Positions 1 to 9,268 of a stretch of DNA of 64,000 nucleotides are shown here, in pieces. Position 1 is the stretch's first letter. The number at the start of each line of letters is the position of its first letter. The notes beneath the pieces were generated by a model, which saw only the letters and a list, made by a program, of their open reading frames with translations, ran no database searches and was not told where the DNA came from. Made by a program: the position numbers and the translations under genes. Source of the stretch: Sipunculus nudus (lineage: Eukaryota > Annelida > Sipuncula > Golfingiida > Sipunculidae); NCBI GenBank assembly GCA_026874595.1, contig CM049306.1, forward strand, positions 16,823,019 through 16,887,018, given 5' to 3'.

Positions 1-711
1 TTTCTGCATTGCATCTTACATGCACTGAATGGGACAAACATGAATAGATAACTGGAGGAAACAGCAAAAGATAAAGTGGCTCCATCTGACATCAAACATA
101 CAGAACCACACATGTATGAAGTAGATTTAAAGGTGCCACTGGGTGGCTTTAGAGATTTGTTCACCAGAGGTCAGTTTAAATCACTCTGCGCAGCCACAAG
201 TCTACAGGTACACCATATCAATTGTATATACAGGTATGGACATGATGGACAGAGAGACAAAGGTGTTCAAGAGGAGTCTCACTATGGTATACATTAAAGA
301 TTCAGCTCATATTAAACATGACCAAGTTAAGTATGATAAGTTTAATAAGCATTCTCATTTTAAAGGGTCATACTGCTTGGGAATCCCCAATTATTAATGC
401 TCTTATTCTAACCACTGGCAGGCCAAGCTCTTTAAACAGTGGGAAATGTAAGGTTCAGTTTTTGCTCCTGAGTAGTTTTGTTACCATATGGCTTTCTTTA
501 TTAACATTTATTTACAGGGAAGACTCTACTTGCAGGTAGAGTGACAGACACTTCAGACAGTTGTGTGAATACTTTTCACTGACATTTGTAATCTTTCTAA
601 TATGAATAGTACCTTTCCAATATTCCTGAGAGGGTCTACTGTATATGTACAAATGTGCATACATTTGATAACAGTAGGTATCAGAGTTTATGGGACATCT
701 TGTGTACTTAC
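1..711 (-). other. ADAMTS intron, partial (runs off the window)
   Basis: Intron downstream of the disintegrin-start exon, opened by the GTAAGT donor whose complement lies at 706-711. I read both strands for a 'C..LWC' exon and saw none, so the acceptor is presumably to the left of position 1. The short open frames here look like chance. No repeat was recognised. Confidence 0.75.
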
Positions 712-868
712 CATATACGGGCAGAGTTTGGTATTATTTCCATACACCATCTGACACTGTCTGTGGACATCATATTTCTGTCCTGGCAGGATCTTCATCA
801 CATTCTGCATCATATTGGTGTAATTTAGATTGATTGGTTTATCAAGCAGGCAGTCACCATACCCAGCA
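712..868 (-). CDS. ADAMTS: ADAMTS exon: GYGDCLLDKP and start of disintegrin-like domain
   Basis: 157 nt. One base finishes Asp233, then residues 234-285, ending in phase 0 at GTAAGT (plus-strand boundary at 711/712). It begins AGYGDCLLDKP, the end of the catalytic domain, and continues to ILPGQKYDVHRQCQMVYG and LCPYM, the first disintegrin-like block, whose family form is 'LPG..YD...QC...FG....CP'. Potential N-glycosylation sequons are NYT (248-250) and NNT (277-279). The next exon should encode the 'C..LWC' block of the disintegrin-like domain. I did not find it in positions 1-711, so it is probably outside the window. Confidence 0.94.
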
Positions 869-1742
869 CTGAAAAAATGAAAAAAAGGATGACAACAGAT
901 TACTAATTACAACATAAATATATTGTTCCATTCCTGTCTTCTTTTCCTGACATATAATGTATGGCATCATAAAAAGTCAACAAGGTCACTGGAGCATTGA
1001 GGTTTGTTCCTAATTAAACCATTATTATCTCTTTGTTGCATTCCTTGAGGTATGACTACAATGTGTCATAGTAAATAGTTTATGCCACAATGATGCTCTC
1101 ATTATTGTATCACCACGCTTTTTCAGCATCTAGTTTATCTGCATCACTCCTTTAGCTAAGCATGATTACTGACCCATTTCATCACACAAACGTCCATCAC
1201 TAGTTAGCTTCCATCACTAGTTGAGCTAATGTAACAAAAAATGCAACAGCAGTGGAATCTATATTTTGACAATGATTACTTTTAATCTCAACTTGATAGC
1301 ATGTAAAGTCAAGAATATAGAAATCAAGGTGACTGGGCTGACCATCAGAATCTCCAGCTCAAAAAAAGGTTTTGAGTACAATAAAGCAGCTCTAACTAGC
1401 TATTATTACCATTTAATACTTTCTTTCTGGGACATTGTAATGCGTATGCTCCAGTTCTGCCAGAATAGGTCAGACATATATTATCCTCTGCAAGATTAAA
1501 CTGAGAAGTATCTCAGAAAGATGAAAGTAGTTTGGTGCAATTAAATAAGGCTGGCTGTCCTTGATTTGACCCATATATTAAAGACATAACTGAATGTATC
1601 TTCACTAAACACACCAATCACCTCATCCTGATTGAGAGTCTGCACAATAAATATAAGATGGTACATTACAAGCACTGAGGAAGTAAAGCAGAAGTTTAAT
1701 TTCTAAATCCTGATTATTCTGTGACTGGTAATTTCTACTTAC
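869..1742 (-). other. ADAMTS intron (874 bp)
   Basis: Intron between the PWSWSDCSR exon and the GYGDCLLD exon, bounded by GTAAGT and TTTTTTCAG on the minus strand (phase 2). AT-rich, with no recognised repeat or RNA gene. Confidence 0.9.
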
Positions 1743-1898
1743 TCTAAGAACTGGGTGAGGATGTGGCGGCTGCAGTCTGACCAGCTCCATGGTCTTGTTC
1801 CTTGGTAAAGTGTTGGGGACATCATGTGGTAAATACCATTTCTTTGGTCGATGAACTGCTGCCGGCAGCGCTGATTAGTGTCATGAGGAAGACTAAAT
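1743..1898 (-). CDS. ADAMTS: ADAMTS exon: third zinc ligand, Met-turn, PWSWSDCSR block
   Basis: 156 nt. One base finishes Val181, then residues 182-232, then two bases of Asp233. It starts FSLPHD, giving HELGHVFSLPHD across the junction. His186 is the third zinc ligand, followed by Asp187. Canonical reprolysins carry Gly at position 183 (HExxHxxGxxHD); this protein has Ser, while vertebrate ADAMTS1/9-type enzymes have Asn there. The Met-turn is HMMSP (residues 205-209). PWSWSDCSR (217-225) is the closing catalytic-domain block. All catalytic residues are intact, so an active protease is expected. Acceptor CTACAG, donor GTAAGT. Confidence 0.95.
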
Positions 1899-2367
1899 CT
1901 GTAGGAATAAAGATAACCCAAGTCACAATGACTATGATATATTATGCAAAAGCATACATGGATACAAATGCAGACTCAGTTTTTCCCCAAGTCTAATGAA
2001 TAACAAATTATTATTTACTTTTTATAGAGGGGTTCAAAACAACCTGATGGAAAGAATATGAAGTATATGCAAAATATTTCCAGTGGATAATGCATGATAA
2101 TCAGGAATAAGCAGTCTTGTATTTATAAGCTTTAACACACAATATATAAACTAAAATATACCCTTGTACAATAATCATAAAATGGTATGAATTTTTTAAC
2201 CTACTGACTGATTAAAATTAAAAGACTAGAACTTCCTTCATATATCGAACATGTAAAGTCAAATGCTGTATTTGACTTCAAATCCTGAACGGGCAAAATG
2301 TGATGGGGAAACTCAGATTTATAAGTATGGGGAGAAACATAATATTTTATCAAAAAGCAGAACTTAC
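1899..2367 (-). other. ADAMTS intron (469 bp), splits the zinc motif
   Basis: Phase-2 intron interrupting the codon of Val181 inside HELGHVFSLPHD, bounded by GTAAGT and CTACAG. AT-rich; nothing else recognised. Confidence 0.9.
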
Positions 2368-2473
2368 ACATGGCCAAGTTCATGGGCAATTGTATAGGCT
2401 GCACTAACACCATTGTCCTCAGTTATAGAACAGCTTTTGCGTGGGTTGCACATTGTACCAAGCTCAGCCAGAC
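2368..2473 (-). CDS. ADAMTS: ADAMTS exon: zinc-binding helix (HELGH)
   Basis: 106 nt. Two bases finish Gly146, then residues 147-180, then two bases of Val181. It reads [20 protein letters not shown] and then [14 protein letters not shown], the active-site helix of the reprolysin family. His176, Glu177 and His180 are the first two zinc ligands and the catalytic base. The 'SCSI.ED.G...A.TIAHELGH' context is the ADAMTS version rather than ADAM or snake-venom type. The donor is GTAAGT right after the GT of Val181, so the HExxH...HD motif is split by the intron between H180-V181 and the third histidine. Confidence 0.95.
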
Positions 2474-3122
2474 CTGCAGACATGTATAAAACTACATCAG
2501 TAAAGTTCACAAATCAACAAAGATATTCTACAAAGGCCATACCTTTTTGGTTTAAAAAACAAAAATTGACTCCAAGATTTTACAGACTATGTCTACACAA
2601 GGAACATGGCTACATTTAACATTAACAGACTTCTCTATACCCTCGGAATATATTAGGCCTGACATGTGCTGGATACAATGTAAAAAATCCTCATACCATG
2701 AATAACAGCCCAGAGAACACAATAAACAAGGTGCTCTAAAATAAATACTGCAAAAAGCAAGCTCAACATTGTGCTCTGTTGTTAGACATATGGAGAAAAT
2801 TGAGCAAAAGGAAAAAAAACATGCCCATAAATATTTGTGGAAGCGCGAGTTACACCATCCTGTATAAATCTTGCCTTGGGCGAAGATCTTATGGACATTA
2901 TTGATACTTTTCCCAGACAAACATACCATCCATTTACAAATCAATGTCAATATACTGATCAACACTTGAAGCTGTTGATCTGCTTCATGTCTCAGTGATC
3001 ATTTTCAGCTGTTATATTCATGTTATGAGTCACTTATATGTTGCATATAATTATACCTCAGATTACATGATTGTTACTGTTCTCACACTGTAAGTTTCTC
3101 TCTGTCATGAACAGTTAAATAT

Positions 3123-5290
3123 AAACAAGTGACCCATGGGTCATGACGCTCAGCTGACCGGGAAGAGATTTGCAAAAGGAAATTTTATCATCTGAATGGT
3201 AGTATATAACCATTCAACTGAAGTATCAAACAGATTAAAAAATACAGGTGGCTCCACCAGTCTGCAGAAACTAATAAAAAGACTTAATGGTCAATATCCA
3301 TGCAAAGAAGCATGGTGGTCTCTGGATTAGTTGTTCAGATACTTCAGCTTTTGTATCAAATTTTCCATTATTCTGAGGGATACTTCAGAGTCCTATAGCT
3401 TGAAGGATATGGGTAACAGAGACCTAATTTTTAGGTTTCCACAGACACTTTTCATTAGCCTCCTTGCAGACAAGAATGAAGATTCTAGGTCCAGTTGTTA
3501 TGATTTGTACCCTGTTGACAGATAACCACATCTTTAAAGGTCTCAAAAATAGAGAAAATAATTTGTAAAAATTTGAAAAATACAGGTGGCGCCACCAGTC
3601 TGCAGAAACTGAAGAAACATCTCATGATCAATATGTACGCCAAAAATCATGACCATCAGTGATGTAGTTAATCAGATATTGAAGTTTTTGTATGAAATTT
3701 TTCACTATTCTGGGGGTACTTTAGGGCCCCATAGCTCGAAGGATATGGGTAACAGAGACCTAATTTCTAGTTTCCATGGAGACTTTTCATGGGTCTCCCT
3801 GTGTGTAAAGAATGAAGATTCTAGGTCCAGTTGTTATGATTTGTGTCCTGTTAACAGATGTTCATATCTTTAAAGGTCTCAAAAATAGGGAAAAAAAATT
3901 CGAAAAAAGCCCGAACAAATACATGTGGTTCCACCAGGCTGCAGAAATGATGAAACACTCCATGATCAATATCCATACAAACAATTATGGTGATCTCTGC
4001 ATTAGTTGTTCAGATACTTCAGCTTTTGTATCAAATTTTCCATTATTCTGAGCTGTACTTTGGAGTGCCATAGCTCAAAGGATGTGGGTAACAGAGACCT
4101 AATTTCAGGTTTCCATGGAGACTTTTCATAGGTCTCCCTGTGTGTCAAGAATGAAGATTCTAGGCCCAGTAGTTCAATTTGAACCCCGTTGACAGATAAC
4201 TACATCCTTAAAGGTCTCAAAAATAGAGAAAAAAATTGTAAAAATTTGAAAAATACAGGTGGCGCCACCAGTCTGCAGAAACTGAAGAAACATCTCATGA
4301 TCAATATGTACGCCAAAAATCATGACCATCAGTGATGTAGTTAATCAGATATTGAAGTTTTTGTATGAAATTTTTCACTATTCTGGGGGTACTTTAGGGC
4401 CCCATAGCTCGAAGGATATGGGTAACAGAGACCTAATTTCTGGTTTCCATGGAGACTTTTCATGGGTCTCCCTGTGTGTCAAGAATGAAGATTCTAGGTT
4501 CAGTCGTTACATTTGAACCCTGTTAACAGATAACTACATCCTTAAAGGTCTCAAAAATAGAGAAAAAAATTTGAAAAATACAGGTGGCGTCACCAGTCTG
4601 CGGAAATTGATGAAACATCTCATGATCAATATGTATGCCAAAAATCATGACCATCAGTGATGTAGTTAATCAGATATTGAAGTTTTTGTATGAAATTTTT
4701 CACTATTCTGGGGGGTACTTTGGGGCCCCATAGCTCAAAGGATATGGGTAACAGAGACCTAATTTCTGGTTTCCATGGAGACTTTTCAAAGGTCTCTCAG
4801 AATTTCAAGAATGAAGATTCTAGGTCCAGTCTTTACGATTTGTGCCCTGTTAACAGATGTCCACATTTTTAAAGGTCTCAAAAATAGAGAAAAAAATTTG
4901 TTAAAAAATAAAAAAATACAGGTGGCGCCACCAGTCTACAGGAACTAATGGAACATCTCATGATCAATATTAATGCCAAAAAATCACGACCATCAGTGAT
5001 GAAGTTAATGAGATATTGAAGTTTTTGAATGAATTTTTTTACTATTCTGGGGGGGTACTTTGGGGCCCAATAGCTCGAAGGATATGGGTAACAGAGACCT
5101 AATTTCAAGTTTTCAAAGGGATTTTTTTTCCATGGACCTCTCTGGATGTTAAGTGAGAAGATTCCAGGTCCAGCGGTTACGATTTGTGCCTTGTTAACGG
5201 ACAGACGACCGGATGGCCGGATGGCCGGACGGACGATGGACAAAGAGTGATTGCTATAGCTCAGATGACTTACAGTCAGCTTAGCTAAAA
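3123..5290 (+). mobile_element. Element A: HINE/pearl-like non-autonomous element with ~335-bp core repeats
   Basis: The 5' end reads AAACAAGTGACCC and then a 14-bp palindrome TGACCCATGGGTCA (3130-3143), followed by GCTCAGCTGAC. The core is six tandem units of 325-340 bp. The 3' end is a degenerate GGACGGAC/GGATGGCC run (about 5198-5238), a hairpin (about 5254-5285) with stem TAGCTCAG...CTTAGCTA, then AAAAAA. The inverted pair GCTCAGCTGAC ... GTCAGCTTAGC near the two ends acts as a subterminal inverted repeat. No coding capacity; a long minus-strand open frame across the 3' end comes from the microsatellite. The base before the AAACAAG is T, as in two sibling elements. The layout (subterminal inverted repeats, tandem core, microsatellite, 3' hairpin) is known from Helentron-derived HINE/DINE-1 and bivalve pearl elements. 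Exact class is inferred. Confidence 0.75.
3235..5160 (+). repeat. Six-copy tandem array, ~335-bp unit, partly dimeric
   Basis: The GGTGGCGCCACC-type box that opens each unit starts at 3247, 3585, 3925, 4258, 4583 and 4921, giving spacings of 338, 340, 333, 325 and 338 bp. Each unit also carries GATATGGGTAACAGAGACC and an AATGAAGATTCTAGG segment. Units 1 and 3 share a variant middle part (TTGTTCAGATACTTCAGC). Units 2 and 4 share another (GACCATCAGTGATGTAG) and are almost identical over their first 230 bp or so. The array therefore has an alternating ABAB start (period about 673 bp) followed by two B-type units. Confidence 0.9.
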
Positions 5291-5910
5291 AAGGACTTAT
5301 ACTCAATATATACTTCATTCATGCCATTACCTTTGCACCTTCTGTATCTGTTACAAAAGCAGTCAGTGATTATGAGATAATGCTAACAATTAACGTTATA
5401 GTTTTAAAAGTTTAATGTTATCAGTGTTAAATATTCTGTAAATGAACAATGCAAACCCAAATAAAAATTGAAGTTATAAGAAATTAATCATCAACAGGAA
5501 AAATCTGCCATTTTGAGAAATTATCAACCTCAGAAACAATGAAAGCAATTAATTATTGCTTCAATGTTGATTTGTACAGTGAGCTAAAAAGTGATGAATA
5601 ATTTGCCTTACTGTATAAAGGATCTGTTATGTGATATACATAACAAGGAGTCCATTAGAGGATTGAACTCTTTTATTTTATTGGAATAATTATGAATGTT
5701 TAACATGATTTAAATCTGCTCAATTTACATTATCGGTGTTGAACACAAAGAGCCGAGATAAGTTTTATCAGCCAATATCATACATGTACACAATAAGACT
5801 TATAATGAGATAAGTGTGTGAAACATCTGTTTCAAGCATCCTTGTGACACTTGTGTTCTGGAAAAAAAAGGGAAAGCCAGACCTGCTAAGAGAGGAACAG
5901 AAAAACTCAC

Positions 5911-5951
5911 CTAAGGTGTCACACTTGGTTGGGCTGCGACATATATCTTTC
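5911..5951 (-). CDS. ADAMTS: ADAMTS exon: 41-nt exon, KDIC...CDTL
   Basis: A very short exon of 41 nt. One base completes Arg132, thirteen codons follow (residues 133-145, KDICRSPTKCDTL) and one base starts Gly146. Acceptor TTTTGCAG, donor GTGAG. Despite its size it is unambiguous: the frame joins both neighbours, and the 'DIC....CDTLG' cysteine pair is a fixed ADAMTS catalytic-domain landmark. It sits at the low-coordinate end of the 10.5-kb intron. Confidence 0.93.
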
Positions 5952-6135
5952 CTGCAAAAAGTGTATAAGAACATGAACTAACTAGACATAATGAACATGT
6001 GTGACCAGAAAGCATTTCAGCAATTTATCTTTTTCATAACATATTAACACTGGCATGAGCTATAGCTAATTAACCTTCTACAACCCCCTGGTCTTCATTC
6101 AGTCAAAGAACATACATATTTTGGGAATCATGATC

Positions 6136-6270
6136 CAGTGAACTCCATGATATAAAATTTCCTTCTAGAATGCCTCAGACTGCCAACCTGTCTATGCAGA
6201 CAGATCATGAATAGACAGGAAGGCAGTCTGAGGCATTCTAGAAGGAAATGTTATATCATCGAGTTCACTG
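6136..6270. repeat. Long near-perfect inverted repeat (60-bp arms, 15-bp loop)
   Basis: The arms at 6136-6195 and 6211-6270 are reverse complements at 56 of 60 positions. The loop at 6196-6210 is GCAGACAGATCATGA. The central part of the stem (GGCAGTCTGAGGCATTCTAG on the right arm) is perfect. It could be a fold-back MITE or a hairpin RNA source; no clear target-site duplication was seen next to the arms. Confidence 0.9.
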
Positions 6271-9235
6271 CGTGTTATTGGTACTAAATATTTAATGTGT
6301 TAGGATCAGCCAGTATATAATAACTGAAATCCCCACCACAGATCATGAATAGATCTAGCATATTTTTTTAATTGATATCATTAATGATTGATAAAAAATT
6401 TAGAAATGTATATTTTTGCATCACCTTTTTCTCTTTCTCTGATCTGCTGTAACCTTGAATATTGTCTTCTGAAAGCAACTTAACTCAGGACATATAGGTT
6501 CAAGGTTAAGAGTGAAATGTTGGTAATACCTCATTACATACGATCTGTCTATTTTATGATACTGGTATGGCTTTTTTTGTGAAAGAAATAATTATGACAG
6601 GAACATACAGTAATAGGATACAATTAAGGTGAAGCACATATATGAATATATATATATATTTGTATGTACATTAACAGTGGTAGCAGGTAAAACATTTTTG
6701 ATGGAGAGCCTACAAAAAATATAGTCACACCCACTTTTCTGTACTTAGGATTCAAGAATACAGATTGTCAGCTCGGCCCTATGAGGAACTGAGAGCTCTC
6801 TGGCTGTCATTGTGACACATCAGCCAGGCTGACCTCTTCAAGTGCAGTTACTTGATCCAGTATTGTGTCTGGGCTTACCAGCCTACCTGCTCGCCACTTA
6901 CACACTTGTCACTAAGATTAGCTTACATCTCTGTCAGTAACAACAAAACACACCAACTTGGCAGGAAACAGTTTATGTTAAATGTGTGTGGTGACTGATG
7001 AATTTGACTCAAAAGGAAGGAAACAGGAGCAAACTGGGGTCCTTCAGTCCTAACTTTTATAAGTTAATTTGCGGCCATAATATGCAGCTATTTTACAACA
7101 AAAACCGGGTGCTCAATGTAATGGGCGCACTTAGCACTTGACTTCTCATCACAGTGAGAGAAAAACATCAGTCTCAGTGACAGTTTGTCCTTGGGGAGTT
7201 AGATGTGTTGGAAAACATGATCTTGTGTCATGAAGTGAGATGTCACTTTATTAGTCTGGTCAGAAGATCATTACTGTGTGCACTATGACATAGTGACCTA
7301 CTCCTAGCAGATCCGAAACTCTGTATGTAACATGATACACACCTACTGTGCTTGGTTAAATAGGTGACCACAAACACACCAGCCGCAACCTGACAACACT
7401 ATTCTCCACTGAGTGTTCATTGGTATGTATGTTCTATAATCGCCAAACAGGAACGGGGATCAACAGGTGATTATTGTCACTATGCCACAATAACTTTAAT
7501 TGATTCCTCCAAGCACACCTTAATATTTTCAGGCATGTCATGTAGTTCACATATTAAAATTAACAAAAATGAATAAATATACATACAGTGCTCTATGATT
7601 ATTCATTTATTATCTTAAAAGAATATAACTATGTATATTTTATCAATATATGGTCTAATTTGATGGGTATTTAAAATGTACTTGTTTATTTGGAATGATA
7701 CATATGTATCTCCCTTCACTGAACCTATGAATGTATTTGACTTCATGTATAACGTAATGGGTATAACCTACATTTCACATTTGACCCATACAGCACAAGA
7801 GGTATTCCTTGCCCAAGTGTGTCCCAGGCCTCACAAGTATGAGAGCCAACTATACCTACCCTAAATATTCATTGTGCTGGCTGATTAGAATTCATTCACT
7901 TACCAGTACATAATATAGCCTTGTTTTTGTCTATATTAAAATAAATATAAATTCTCTAACATACAAAGGACATACATAATAGAATATTTTAGCTATTAAA
8001 GATTTATTATTTTCTTACATTGACAGCATAAATCAAAGACACTACTATCAGAACAACTGCCATTACACTCTAAATATGATGATGGCACATGAAAGTGTAT
8101 GAAATCATATGATAGATACATGTTTCATACTGAGCCTCCTGGGTTTCAGGTATATTCAGGAATAAATAATTTAAAACTCACAGCCTGTAGCTAAGACTAG
8201 AGATGATCCCTGTTGCCCTCAATTAGCCATAAAACCTCATGTCTAAAAAATTTAGACTGTGTCATAACCCCAGCATATATAAGGGTACTTTGACCTGTCC
8301 CAAAAGTGAAGATACAAAACATATGTTTACATATATGTTACAAGTGCCTTTGATGTATCAGACACCATGACTGCAGCTCTGCGTGGGGGATCTGTCTTCT
8401 TGAATAGGTGCCAAGGTAATTACAGGGTTTTTCAAGGGTCACTAAGGAAGTTGAGACCATGTAGTTTACAATAAGTAACCATCCTGATTTATGTTGCTGT
8501 GGTTTCATGTAATTTCAAGCTTGGAACTCCTTACATTTATTAAGCATTTCAAGCATGGCTACAGAGATTCAAGCTGGAAGGAGAGAAATGATGTTCTCTG
8601 ATGTCACCGCCAGCTTCCGCATCCTTCCACAGTCAAAGAAGCACCTTTTACAATCTTGATGCCTACCTGTCATAACCATCTCAGCTTATACACAGCCATA
8701 TTAATTCCATTTGTTGTGCTTCACTCTATCTAAATTACAGCATATAAAAAACATAATACAATTAACTAAAATTTGACAATAACATGTGGAATAACTTACT
8801 CAATGATAGCTTGATTGATTATTATTTCGTGTCTGCACCAAACATTACCTATATTGTTTGATCATTCCTGATCTAACTACACTGCAGTGTTATTACACCG
8901 ACAGAATGCTTTATATATCATTTCACTGTTGGTGATCTGCAGACAAAATCCTTGCTGATATTGAAGCAATACATATTTTCAGAAGAACCATGATAGGATT
9001 ATATGTACATTTAGTGCCCAGATACTGCAAGAATACAGCAAAAAACTGGCGGGAAAGGGTACATACAACAGGTTGATCTGATCTACTACATAAGGATAAA
9101 ACCTTTTTAAAATTAAAACTTTAGTAGTTTTTCTAAACCTGTCCATTAAAGGTGCCCATTTATCTACCTTTTCAAAAAGAATTTATGTGATTTCTGGCTT
9201 CCTCTGTGTATATATTCCTCTGTGTATTATTATAT

Positions 9236-9268
9236 ATCAGCTGACTTACAGTCAGCTGAGCTAAAAAC
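9236..9268 (+). repeat. Solitary 3' terminus of the element A/B/C family
   Basis: Contains CAGCTGAC TTACA GTCAGCTG, a perfect 8-bp-stem hairpin, followed by AGCTAAAAA. This matches the last 25 bases or so of the three full elements. No ACGG run, tandem core or matching 5' end (TGACCCATGGGTCA) was found upstream, so it looks like a truncated copy or a short derivative. Confidence 0.7.

Larger units (their letters stand above)
2474..5910 (-). other. ADAMTS intron (3.4 kb) carrying a 2.2-kb repeat element
   Basis: Phase-1 intron between the CDTL exon and the HELGH exon. Nearly two thirds of it is the tandem-repeat element at 3123-5290, inserted in the plus orientation, that is, antisense to the gene. 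The rest (2474-3122, 5291-5910) is plain AT-rich sequence. Confidence 0.88.

Noticed and set aside
4878-5318. 146-codon minus-strand open frame, the longest in the window
   Set aside because: It reads through the ACGG-type run and hairpin of element A. A similar frame appears over the end of element B (32116-32409). The similarity comes from the shared repeat end, not from a protein family.
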